The position numbers and the translations under genes were made by a program. Below, piece after piece: positions 28,807-36,644 of a stretch of DNA of 36,644 nt. The notes under the pieces were generated by a model that ran no database searches, was not told the origin of the DNA, and saw only the letters and a program-made list of their open reading frames with translations. The stretch is from Candidatus Bipolaricaulota bacterium. GTDB taxonomy: Bacteria; Bipolaricaulota; Bipolaricaulia; UBA7950; UBA9294. How positions within the stretch are numbered: position 1 is the stretch's first letter; every line of letters starts with the position of its first letter. The stretch lies in contig JAUVYF010000007.1 of NCBI GenBank assembly GCA_030603215.1, positions 1-36,644 of the forward strand, read 5' to 3'.

Positions 28807-29862
28807 GTGAACAAGCGCGTCGTTGTCTGCATGAGTGGCGGTGTGGATAGCACTGTAGCCGCGCATCTACTGCAAGAACAGGGTTATGAAGTTGAGGGAA
28901 TCACTTTTTTGTTGTGGTCCTTTTCTGGGGCTCCCCATTACCTGGAGAGAGCGGGGCGTTGCCTGGCCAACACTGCAAGTCTTGCTGCACGCGAGCTTGA
29001 AATTCCTCATCATACGATCGATGTCAGCGCACAATTCTACGACCTTGTGTTGCGCGATTTTGTCAAGCTCTCGCTCCTTGGAGAGACCCCCAATCCTTGC
29101 GGCCGGTGCAATCGTTACTTACGCTTTGATCTTGCTCTGCATTATGCTGCTGAGCATGGCTTTGACCGGGTGGCGACTGGTCACCATGCGCAAATCATCA
29201 GGGCAGAGGATGGACTACTCCATCTCTGTAAAGGGAGAGATTCGCAGAAGGATCAGTCCTATTTCTTGTACGGGTTGAAAGCAAAGGATTTGGGTCGCCT
29301 TGTCTTTCCAGTGGGAGGGATGACCAAGAAGGAAGTGTTCGCCATTGCCGATGCTCAAGGGTTACGCGCAGCATCCCTTCCGGAAAGTCAGGACCTCTGT
29401 TTTATCCAAGCGGGCCGTGCCGATTTTCTGTTTTCTTCGAAGGATCTTACCCCCGGGCCAATACTCGATCGGCAGGGACATATCCTTGGGGAACACAGGG
29501 GCCTCCCTTGCTATACTGTTGGCCAACGGCGAAGTCTTGGGGTTACGGCAAAGCGCCCACTGTATGTAATTGGCATTGATAAGACAAGAAACGCACTTAT
29601 TGTGGGACAAGAGGAAGACCTTTACACGAGCAGCCTTGTCGCTAGAGAGAGGCACTTTCTTTTTGCAGAGGCCATGCGTGCTGAATCACGTGTTGGCGCA
29701 AAGATTCGTTACCGCTCACCGGCCTCCGCTTGTACTCTATGTCCTTTGGATAACGAGCGATTCTCCATTCACTTTGATGAACCACAGAGAGCAATTACTC
29801 CTGGCCAGATTGTTGCCATCTATGATGGGGCACGCCTTCTTGGTGGCGGGATAATCGAATGA
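28807..29862 (+). CDS. mnmA: tRNA-specific 2-thiouridylase MnmA (GTG start preferred)
   Basis: VVVCMSGGVDSTVAAHLL PP-loop, TPNPCGRCNRYLRF, VATGHHAQI, ESQDLCFI, YTVGQRRSLGV. Confidence 0.9.
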   Translation: MNKRVVVCMSGGVDSTVAAHLLQEQGYEVEGITFLLWSFSGAPHYLERAGRCLANTASLAARELEIPHHTIDVSAQFYDLVLRDFVKLSLLGETPNPCGRCNRYLRFDLALHYAAEHGFDRVATGHHAQIIRAEDGLLHLCKGRDSQKDQSYFLYGLKAKDLGRLVFPVGGMTKKEVFAIADAQGLRAASLPESQDLCFIQAGRADFLFSSKDLTPGPILDRQGHILGEHRGLPCYTVGQRRSLGVTAKRPLYVIGIDKTRNALIVGQEEDLYTSSLVARERHFLFAEAMRAESRVGAKIRYRSPASACTLCPLDNERFSIHFDEPQRAITPGQIVAIYDGARLLGGGIIE

Positions 29863-29916
29863 AAGACTCGATTGTTCTTCATTCTCTAGGCGTGTGAGGA
29901 ACAGAAGAGCAATGTG

Positions 29917-29922
29917 TATAAT
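29917..29922 (+). promoter_or_regulatory. Candidate -10 box (TATAAT) for tRNA-Ser(UGA)
   Basis: Perfect TATAAT with 7 nt to the mature tRNA 5' end; -35 weak. Confidence 0.5.
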
Positions 29923-29929
29923 GATTCTT

Positions 29930-30017
29930 GGAGGGGTGGGCGAGCGGACTAAACCACCGGTCTTGAAAACCGGCGAACCATCGTGTTCCGCGGGTTCAAA
30001 TCCCGCCCCCTCCGCCA
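29930..30017 (+). tRNA. tRNA-Ser (anticodon TGA), CCA encoded
   Basis: GGAGGGG/CCCCTCC acceptor, anticodon arm CCGGT-CTTGAAA-ACCGG, long variable arm, GCGGGTTCAAATCCCGC T-arm, GCCA end. Confidence 0.95.
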
Positions 30018-30102
30018 ACAAGGACATGAACTACTAGTGCATCTTGCATGTGAAATTCCGGGTTGTGCGATTGCATGACTATCGGGAAGAGGAGAGGAAT
30101 TT

Positions 30103-31554
30103 ATGGCAGCACAAGGCGTAACTAAGCGCACTGAAGATTACTCCCGATGGTACACCGATGTGGTCAAGATGGCAGACCTGGCTGACTATGCAGCGGTTCG
30201 TGGGTGCATGATTATCAAGCCTTATGGGTACGAGCTATGGGAGAATATCAAGAGTGGGCTTGACAAACGATTCAAGGCCACCGGACATAGGAATGCCTAC
30301 TTCCCGCTGTTCATTCCGATGAGCTTCATCGAAAAGGAAGCAAAGCATGTGGAGGGATTCGCACCCCAACTTGCTATTGTTACCCATGCCGGGGGTAAGA
30401 AACTTGATGAACCGCTTGCCATTCGTCCGACATCAGAGACGGTGATCGGCCACGCCTATTCGCAGTGGATTCACTCCTATCGTGACCTTCCTGTTCTCAT
30501 AAATCAGTGGGCGAATGTTGTTCGCTGGGAGATGCGACCACGTCTATTCCTGCGCACATCGGAGTTTCTATGGCAAGAGGGGCACACGGCACATGCTACC
30601 GAGGAAGAGGCGGAAGAAGAGACGATACGCATGCTTGATATCTACGCTGACTTTGCGGTGAAGGATGCAGCGATCCCAGTGATCAAGGGAGAAAAGAGTG
30701 GGCAGGAGAAGTTCGCGGGCGCCAGCAGATCGTTCACTATTGAGGCGATGATGGGGAATACCTGGGCTCTGCAATCTGGGACATCACACTACCTCGCCCA
30801 GAACTTTGCGCGTGCCTTTGATATTAAGTTTGTTGACGAGGAGAACAAACTCAAGTATTGCTATACCACCTCATGGGGGGTGAGCACTCGCATGGTGGGC
30901 GGGATTGTCATGGCACATGGCGATGATAAGGGACTGCGTCTTCCTCCTCATCTTGCTCCGATACAGGTGGTGATCGTCCCTATCTGGCGGACTGTTGATC
31001 AGCGAGGTGTGGTGATGAAGGCGATCGATGACATACGTGACGTGCTTGTGGATGCGGGCGTGCGAGTGCACATCGATAAGCGCGAGGGGATGACACCTGG
31101 CTTCAAGTTCAACGACTGGGAGATGCGCGGGGTTCCGATGCGTATGGAGATTGGTCCGCGTGACGTTGAGAGCGGTACGGCAATCCTTGCACGACGTGAC
31201 ATGGAAGGGAAGGACGCGAAGCAGTCTGTATCGCAAGACGGGATTGCGCAGAGAGTCCTTGAGCTATTGGCTGATATCCAGAATCACATGCTGGCACAGG
31301 CAACAGAGTTTCGCGATGCCCACCTACATCGGGCAAACTCCTACGATGAGTTAAAGGAGATTGTAACCGATGGCTGGGCCCTCATTCCTCACTGTGGTAC
31401 TTCGGAGTGTGAGCAGAAGATTAAGGAGGAGACGAAGAGCTCATCGCGGTGCTACCCGATTACAGAGAACAAGGATTGGGATCCGCGTGGAAAAAGCTGT
31501 CCCATTTGCGGTAAGCCGGCAGTTGGTCTCGCTTATTTTGCTCGCTCCTACTAA
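30103..31554 (+). CDS. proS: Prolyl-tRNA synthetase, archaeal/eukaryotic type
   Basis: RTEDYSRWYTDVV, IIKPYGYELWENIK, LAIRPTSETVIGHAYSQWI, RTSEFLWQEGHTAHAT, GRSCPICG-type C-terminal Cys motif (GKSCPICG). Confidence 0.95.
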   Translation: MAAQGVTKRTEDYSRWYTDVVKMADLADYAAVRGCMIIKPYGYELWENIKSGLDKRFKATGHRNAYFPLFIPMSFIEKEAKHVEGFAPQLAIVTHAGGKKLDEPLAIRPTSETVIGHAYSQWIHSYRDLPVLINQWANVVRWEMRPRLFLRTSEFLWQEGHTAHATEEEAEEETIRMLDIYADFAVKDAAIPVIKGEKSGQEKFAGASRSFTIEAMMGNTWALQSGTSHYLAQNFARAFDIKFVDEENKLKYCYTTSWGVSTRMVGGIVMAHGDDKGLRLPPHLAPIQVVIVPIWRTVDQRGVVMKAIDDIRDVLVDAGVRVHIDKREGMTPGFKFNDWEMRGVPMRMEIGPRDVESGTAILARRDMEGKDAKQSVSQDGIAQRVLELLADIQNHMLAQATEFRDAHLHRANSYDELKEIVTDGWALIPHCGTSECEQKIKEETKSSSRCYPITENKDWDPRGKSCPICGKPAVGLAYFARSY

Positions 31555-31765
31555 AGCTATAGAACAATTATCCCCTTCCACAGTCTTAAATAGAGGCTGT
31601 TATGTGTCTTTACCGAATTCAGTGGAGCCTGGCCTCCGATCCCAAAGTTGGCAGAGAGGTTTGCGCTGATGACGAGATCGTGTATGGAGTGATGAATCTC
31701 GCATCAATTCTTAGACATTCTACACCGAGGGAGGAAGAATAAACCGGGCCTATGGATGCCAAAAC

Positions 31766-32608
31766 ATGGCTGGCTATCTGCGGCGGGTTCTTGTCAAGCG
31801 CCCTGATTCTGCATTTGCCGTAAGCGATGCGACAAGGTGGCACTACACCGGTCGGCCGAATCTGGAGATTGCCCTGAAGGAACATGAGCGGCTCGTTGAG
31901 CTTCTGCGGCGGGCTGGCACGGAGGTTATCTATCATGAAGAGCCACAGCCTAAGAGGGCTGATGCGATCTACGTTCATGATCCCGCGCTCGTAACCGATA
32001 ACGGGGCGATCCTCCTGCATATGGGGAAATTGCTTCGACATGGGGAAGAAGAGGCAATTGGTCGACGATTTGAAAGCCTTGGAATTCCGATCTTCTACAA
32101 GCTGCATGGCGATGCGACCGCAGAAGGAGGAGATCTTCTGTGGATCGACCACGATACCCTTGCTGTTGGCCAGGGATTCCGCACCAATGCGGAGGGTTTG
32201 CGACAGCTAACGCTGGCGATGCACGCCCTGGAGGTAACGGTAATCCCAGTTCCTCTTCCTTACTTCCAGGGGCCTAATGCTTGCCTGCACCTGATGTCGT
32301 TCATCAGTATCATCGGAGAGAAGGCCGCGGTTGTCTATCCGTCTCTTATACCGATCCCGTTCTGGCAAGAGTTACACAGCCGTGGATTTAGCTTTGTCGA
32401 GGTAACGGATGAGGAGTTCCTAACTATGGCGGCGAACGTTCTTTCCCTCACACCGACAAGCTGCGTGATGCTTGCGGGGAACCCGATTACCAAGAGGCGG
32501 CTTGAACAAGTAGGATTCGAGGTATTAACCTATGTAGGCAACGAGATCTCACTAAAAGCAGAAGGCGGCCCAACTTGCCTTACCCGACCGATCCTGCGTA
32601 CTGGCTAG
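31766..32608 (+). CDS. Amidinotransferase/dimethylarginine dimethylaminohydrolase (DDAH)-like, guanidino-group modifying enzyme family
   Basis: DATAEGGDLLWIDHDTLAVGQGFRTN, ACLHLMSFISII, GGPTCLTRP: conserved Glu/His/Cys catalytic residues. Confidence 0.8.
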   Translation: MAGYLRRVLVKRPDSAFAVSDATRWHYTGRPNLEIALKEHERLVELLRRAGTEVIYHEEPQPKRADAIYVHDPALVTDNGAILLHMGKLLRHGEEEAIGRRFESLGIPIFYKLHGDATAEGGDLLWIDHDTLAVGQGFRTNAEGLRQLTLAMHALEVTVIPVPLPYFQGPNACLHLMSFISIIGEKAAVVYPSLIPIPFWQELHSRGFSFVEVTDEEFLTMAANVLSLTPTSCVMLAGNPITKRRLEQVGFEVLTYVGNEISLKAEGGPTCLTRPILRTG

Positions 32609-32619
32609 ATCGATACGTT

Positions 32620-32890
32620 GTGAGTGAAGAGCCAAGAGTCGAAAAACGGTGAAGAGTAACACGTGATGGGTAATGGGTAAAAGACCAGGAGCGGTGAGGC
32701 AGTTGAGTAGGGAAATAGTTGATTGGTTGATTGGTTGAGTAAGGAATCGCGAGCTGATTGCTGACCGCTGATAGCTTCCTTTCCTGATAGCTGCTTTTCT
32801 CGCTGACCGCTGATAGCTCTTTCCTGAAAGCTGATAGCTGTTTGCTGAGGACTGAAAACTGAGAACTAGTGACTGATGAGGGGATCTGCA
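32620..32890. repeat. Repeat-word island D (mostly reverse-complement of island B words)
   Basis: gttgagtagggaaatagttgattggttgattggttgag; gctgaccgctgatagctcttt..gaaagctgatagctg..ggactgaaaactgagaact. Confidence 0.8.
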
Positions 32891-32992
32891 ACGAGGGATG
32901 AAGCGGTGCCAAGTTGCCCCAGTCGTTTTTCTAAGCCGTGTCACTGCATAGTCGTATCGGGAACATGCAGAAACCCGCAAGACACCGCAAGG

Positions 32993-33021
32993 TTGACTGG
33001 AACTTCTCTCACATGTAGAAT
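32993..33021 (+). promoter_or_regulatory. tRNA-Ser(GCU)-tRNA-Arg promoter TTGACT-17-TAGAAT
   Basis: -35 32993-32998, -10 33016-33021. Confidence 0.7.
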
Positions 33022-33032
33022 GGCTAGTAATC

Positions 33033-33125
33033 GGAGGGGTAGTCAAGAGGTCTAAGACAACGGTTTGCTAAACCGTCGATGGGTTCAGAGCTCATCCGCG
33101 GGTTCAAATCCCGCCCCCTCCGCCA
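33033..33125 (+). tRNA. tRNA-Ser (anticodon GCT), CCA encoded
   Basis: GGAGGGG/CCCCTCC acceptor, anticodon arm ACGGT-TTGCTAA-ACCGT, long variable arm, GCCA end. Confidence 0.95.
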
Positions 33126-33130
33126 GATCT

Positions 33131-33204
33131 GCGCCCGTAGCTCAGTGGATTAGAGCGTCGCACTCCGGATGCGAAGGTCGGAGGTTCGAATCCTCTCGGG
33201 CGTA
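33131..33204 (+). tRNA. tRNA-Arg (anticodon CCG), CCA not encoded
   Basis: GCGCCCG/CGGGCGT acceptor, TCGCA-CTCCGGA-TGCGA anticodon arm, GAGGTTCGAATCCTC T-arm. Confidence 0.94.
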
Positions 33205-33320
33205 TTCTCAGAACGTCGCTTTTGCTGCCGATTATTGAGACCTTGGCTACTGTATATTGTGAGATGCCGTCATTAATCTCTCTTTGCAGGCTTGTGGGCG
33301 CTCGGGTTAGAATGTAAGCG

Positions 33321-34103
33321 ATGATGGATCAGCAGGAACAACAGACGTTTACCGTGGCGCTTCTGCAACTGGCAATTTCTAGCGCGAAGGATACGGATTG
33401 GCCAGAACGGATCAACCGACTCCTCTACCGGGTGGGCGAGGTAGATCTTATAATCCTGCCCGAACTGTGGCGGGTTGGGTATTATAACTTTGCTTCCTAC
33501 CATAGCAGGGCCGAGACACTAGAGGGTGAAACCGTCTGTTTCTTGGCAAAGCTTGCAGAGAATCTGCGAGCCTATGTGCTGGGGGGGAGCTTCATTGAGG
33601 AATGTGCGGGAAGTCTTTACAACACCGCGATACTCTTGGATCGTGAAGGAAATGTTCTTGACTGTTACCGGAAGACGCACTTGCTTAACTATGGCTCTAA
33701 GGAACGAGCGATCCTCTCTCCGGGAGACGGTGGCAGGGTGGTGAAAACAGGACTAGGCAGTTTTGGGATTGCCATTTGCTATGATCTTCGTTTCCCTGAA
33801 CTCTTCAGAGAAATGAGCGTGAAAGGCGCAGAAGTATTTCTCCTTCCGGCGGCTTGGCCGCTGAGTCGCGTGGAGGCATGGGAAGTTCTTTGCCGGGCGC
33901 GAGCGACAGAGAATCAGGCTTATGTTATCGCCTGTAATAGTGCTGGCCGAGGACTGCTAGGCAGAAGCATGGTCGTGGATCCGTGGGGGGTTAAGATTGC
34001 TGCTCTAGGGAATGGCGAAGGAGTGCTTCGTGCACAGATTGATCTTGCCGCGGAAGGGCGTTTCCGGAGTGAGTTTCCCGCATGGCGCGAGCGGACGAGC
34101 TGA
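33321..34103 (+). CDS. Carbon-nitrogen (nitrilase-family) hydrolase, omega-amidase-like
   Basis: ILPELWRVGYYN (Glu), YRKTHLLNYGSKE (Lys), GIAICYDLRFPELFR (Cys). Confidence 0.88.
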   Translation: MMDQQEQQTFTVALLQLAISSAKDTDWPERINRLLYRVGEVDLIILPELWRVGYYNFASYHSRAETLEGETVCFLAKLAENLRAYVLGGSFIEECAGSLYNTAILLDREGNVLDCYRKTHLLNYGSKERAILSPGDGGRVVKTGLGSFGIAICYDLRFPELFREMSVKGAEVFLLPAAWPLSRVEAWEVLCRARATENQAYVIACNSAGRGLLGRSMVVDPWGVKIAALGNGEGVLRAQIDLAAEGRFRSEFPAWRERTS

Positions 34104-34133
34104 TTGCCCCAATGGAGCCCTTCTTGACATGAC

Positions 34134-34162
34134 TTGACCGGCTACTTACACTGATTTAGTAT
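34134..34162 (+). promoter_or_regulatory. tRNA-Leu promoter TTGACC-17-TAGTAT
   Basis: -35 34134-34139, -10 34157-34162, 7 nt to tRNA +1. Confidence 0.7.
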
Positions 34163-34169
34163 GTTGTCA

Positions 34170-34255
<86 letters not shown>

Positions 34256-34257
34256 TT

Positions 34258-34296
34258 ATCGAAGAGATTATGTTGGTTACCGCCCGTCTCTTCGAT
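34258..34296 (+). terminator. Foldback ATCGAAGAGA/TCTCTTCGAT immediately after tRNA-Leu, possible terminator
   Basis: Perfect 10-bp arms 34258-34267 and 34287-34296; no strong U-tract. Confidence 0.35.
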
Positions 34297-34319
34297 TCTT
34301 GGGCTTTCCATGGTAAGAC

Positions 34320-34964
34320 ACTGCCAAACCGCAGAGAAGATAATCGTCCAACGTCTGAAAGCCGGTGAAGACAGGAGAGATTATGGCAATTAAGCGGTTT
34401 GAAGATATCGAGGCATGGAAAGCCGCTCGAACAAGCAGTTAACCGCGGAGGAAGGCAGAAAACGGGTTAAAAGTAAAGATGTCTTACTGCTAGAAACAAA
34501 GTCATTTTACCGCAGAGGAAACCAGAAAAAGAAAGTCATCAGTTCTCAGTAAACAGCGATCAGTTGTTAGTTGAACACAAGAATACGTAGACCGTTTAGA
34601 CATTGGAAATAAGGGCGAGTCTCGAATTGCGAAGATGGAATTGCATACCTGGTAAGACAGTCAAGAGAAGCCCGAATCTGCAATTCCAATATTCGTGCTT
34701 CGGGTTTTCTGCTTTCAAATTCGCCATTCGCAATTCAGAGTTCTATCTTTGCCTTTCAGGAGTTCTGTTTCAGATCCGATATCCGCCATTCGCCATTCGC
34801 CATCACCCGTTACCCATCACCCATCACTCATCACTGTCTCTTACTCCCCCTCCCTTGAATGCCCTCCTTGACCCCATGTAGTAACTCCAATCCTACTACT
34901 ACACGGGGCGAGGTCGGGGAGGGAAGACTCCTTATCATCCCTCTCCCTCGATGAAGGGAGAGGC
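34320..34964. repeat. Repeat-word island E
   Basis: aaccgcagagaag, ttaccgcagaggaaacc, tcatcagttctcag, gccattcgccattcgcc, cacccatcactcatcac, C-rich foldbacks. Confidence 0.75.
34383..34442 (+). pseudogene. Truncated N-terminus of a four-helix-bundle (23S rRNA intervening-sequence-protein-like) gene
   Basis: RBS caggagag then ATG: MAIKRFEDIEAWKAARTSS*; the first ~16 residues resemble this family's N-terminus, then abrupt stop at an aaccgcggagg repeat. Confidence 0.6.
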
Positions 34965-34994
34965 TGATCTTCCCCCGAAATAACAGACACCAAG

Positions 34995-35858
34995 TTAAGC
35001 TACCATAGACAACCTGCCAAAATCAACAGGGGAAACATATCCCAAATATGAATGTCTCCTGACACGATTGTAGAATATCTCTATGTATTCAAAGATGCTC
35101 TCACGTGCCTCCGATCGACTGTTGTATGTTTCACCGTACATAAGTTCCGTCTTTAATGTGTGGAAGAAGCTTTCTGTTACCGCGTTATCGTAACAGTTTC
35201 CCTTGCCGCTCATGCTCTGGATACAATGATGCTTTTCCAGAAGCCTTCTAAATTCATGACTCGCATACTGACTCCCCCGATCTGAATGAAAGACTAACCC
35301 TTTCTGTGGTCTCTTTCGGTTGATAGCCATGGCAAGGGCTTCTATCACCATATCCCTTGTCATCCTTGTTCGCATTGACCAGCCGACAACCTCACGATTG
35401 AAACAATCTAACACGACAGCAAGATACATGAAGCCCTGCATTGTCCAAACATAGGTTATGTCTCCCGTCCACTTCTTATGACGAGCACGGGCAGTAAAGT
35501 CTTGATGGAGAAGGTTCGGGGATATCGCTAACCTATGCTTTGAATCCGTGGTAATCCTAAATCTGCGCTTTGTCTTTGCCGCTATTTGGTTCTCACGCAT
35601 AAGACGGGCAACACGGTTCTTACCGCATCTGATATCCTTGGCACGCAGTTCAGCAGTAATCCTGGGACTACCATAGGTCTTGCGGCTCTTTTCATGGATC
35701 GCTCTGATCTCTAAGACAAGACGGTCATTGGTCTTCTCTCTCATGCTCTTTCCCCGTTTCTTCCATGTGTAATAACTACTGCGACCCACTCTTAATATCC
35801 GGCACATCTTCTCTACTCGATATATGGTGCGGTATCTGTCAATGAACTGGTATTTCAT
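34995..35858 (-). CDS. IS3-family transposase OrfB (DDE integrase domain)
   Basis: TGDITYV, HSDRGSQYAS, GNCYDNAVTESFFHTLK DDE residues intact; NRVRRHSYLGYVSPVDF. Confidence 0.95.
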   Translation of the reverse strand: MKYQFIDRYRTIYRVEKMCRILRVGRSSYYTWKKRGKSMREKTNDRLVLEIRAIHEKSRKTYGSPRITAELRAKDIRCGKNRVARLMRENQIAAKTKRRFRITTDSKHRLAISPNLLHQDFTARARHKKWTGDITYVWTMQGFMYLAVVLDCFNREVVGWSMRTRMTRDMVIEALAMAINRKRPQKGLVFHSDRGSQYASHEFRRLLEKHHCIQSMSGKGNCYDNAVTESFFHTLKTELMYGETYNSRSEARESIFEYIEIFYNRVRRHSYLGYVSPVDFGRLSMVA

Positions 35859-36157
35859 CGAGGGTGTTGTGAGAAGATGGCCAACGCTTTTTTTAGTATG
35901 TCACGCTCCTCTGTTACATCCGTTAGTTTCTTCCTTAATGTTCGTAGTTCCTCTTCTGCGGGTAACATGTATCCTTTACCGGGAAATGCATGTTCGATGT
36001 CTTGCAGGTATTCCTGTCTCCATCGATATATCACATTGGGGTGGATATCTAAATCCCGTGCTAGCTCTGAAACCATGCGCCCCTTGTCTGTAACCAAGGA
36101 GACTACTCCCTTCTTGAATTCCTTGTCAAAGGTTCTTCTGCCCTTCCTCTTATCCAC
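35855..36157 (-). CDS. IS3-family transposase OrfA (HTH)
   Basis: RRTFDKEFKKGVVSLVTDKGRMVSELARDLDIHPNVIYRWRQEY, C-terminal leucine zipper. Confidence 0.93.
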   Translation of the reverse strand: MDKRKGRRTFDKEFKKGVVSLVTDKGRMVSELARDLDIHPNVIYRWRQEYLQDIEHAFPGKGYMLPAEEELRTLRKKLTDVTEERDILKKALAIFSQHPR

Positions 36158-36230
36158 TACACACCTCCAAGTTCCTTTCTTTTTACCTCTAACCTTTCGG
36201 TGTGTCCATCTTTTTAGGGGAACTACAGGC

Positions 36231-36644
36231 TAGGTGAGGGTGAGAAGGCAGTTGTCAGTTGTTAGACCGTGTGTAGCGTCGGAAGACAGGGACAGGCATC
36301 TTTTCTCTCAAGTTACTTGAAAAGCAGCCAGTCCCTGATGAGCAACGTTGCACGTGATCATCGACGATAATAACGTGGTGCCTGCCCATGATGTCGTGTT
36401 GTCCGATGATGGATCGATTGTGGGGGCGTCGGACCACGATGTCGTACCGGTTAATACGAGGGCAACCACAAGGGTTGCCCCTACATTGGGTCATGTGATC
36501 GGCACATACAAATCCCTTGTTACCATTCAACCAATCAACTATTCAACTCGCCTTTTCTCGATTCCCGACTGGGTTTTCGTGTCTTTTCCCTTAATCCATA
36601 CTCCATAATCCTGTGTCTTCCACGCATCACTGGCTACCGTCTTT
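36231..36644. repeat. Repeat-word island F
   Basis: ggcagttgtcagttgttagaccgt, aagggttgcccc/ggggcaacc-type hairpin, caaccaatcaactattcaactcg, cttaatccatactccataatcctg. Confidence 0.7.
36460..36480. repeat. Foldback GGGCAACC/GGTTGCCC
   Basis: Arms 36460-36467 and 36473-36480. Confidence 0.6.

Larger units (their letters stand above)
34965..36227 (-). mobile_element. IS3-family insertion sequence, apparently complete
   Basis: orfA+orfB with -1 overlap; imperfect terminal inverted repeats TGATCTTCCCCCGAAATAACAGACACC / TGTAGTTCCCCTAAAAAGATGGACACACC; 3-bp flanking duplication GGC (34962-34964, 36228-36230). Confidence 0.85.

Noticed and set aside
30018-30102. T-box leader upstream of proS
   Set aside because: Only 85 bp after the tRNA-Ser; no T-box sequence or specifier stem.
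32552-33046. 164-aa and 110-aa minus-strand ORFs
   Set aside because: Repeat-derived peptides (SYQLSGKSYQRS, NQPINYFPTQ).
36348-36608. 86-aa ORF MHVIIDDNNVVPAHDVVLSDDG...
   Set aside because: Crosses the GGGCAACC hairpin and repeat words; no RBS or family recognised.

Overview
This 36.6-kb bacterial chromosomal window is mostly compact housekeeping operons. They are separated by repeat-rich, non-coding islands at roughly 5.9-6.66, 8.05-8.74, 32.6-32.9, 34.3-34.96 and 36.2-36.64 kb. The left third is dominated by nucleotide metabolism: pyrFKDE on the minus strand, divergent xpt-guaA, a ThyA-like gene with dcd, and nrdD/nrdG. The middle carries rpsT-secF-recJ, a WecG/TagA-family glycosyltransferase with a large membrane N-terminus, yidC-jag-mnmE, ribE-ribBA-ribH-hisS and an adenosine-specific kinase. 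The right part carries a saccharopine-dehydrogenase-like/HAD/phosphodiesterase/cupin/mnmA run, proS (archaeal/eukaryotic type), an amidinotransferase/DDAH-like protein, a nitrilase-family hydrolase, four tRNAs and a complete IS3-family element. No CRISPR array, defence island or prophage is visible. The best leads are: (1) a protein that looks like a catalytically degenerate WecA/MraY-type membrane domain fused to an intact WecG/TagA transferase; (2) a recurring vocabulary of 7-9-bp degenerate repeats and foldbacks in several intergenic islands; (3) tRNA genes whose promoters predict almost no 5' leader, in a window where rpmH-rnpA are missing from their usual place beside yidC; (4) a 15-bp tandem duplication that works in two frames at the yidC/jag overlap; (5) an IS3 element whose empty target site can be reconstructed; (6) a divergent ThyA-like gene coupled to dcd; (7) an orphan HTH protein. 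All calls come from reading the sequence; no database search was run. Taxonomy is not assigned.
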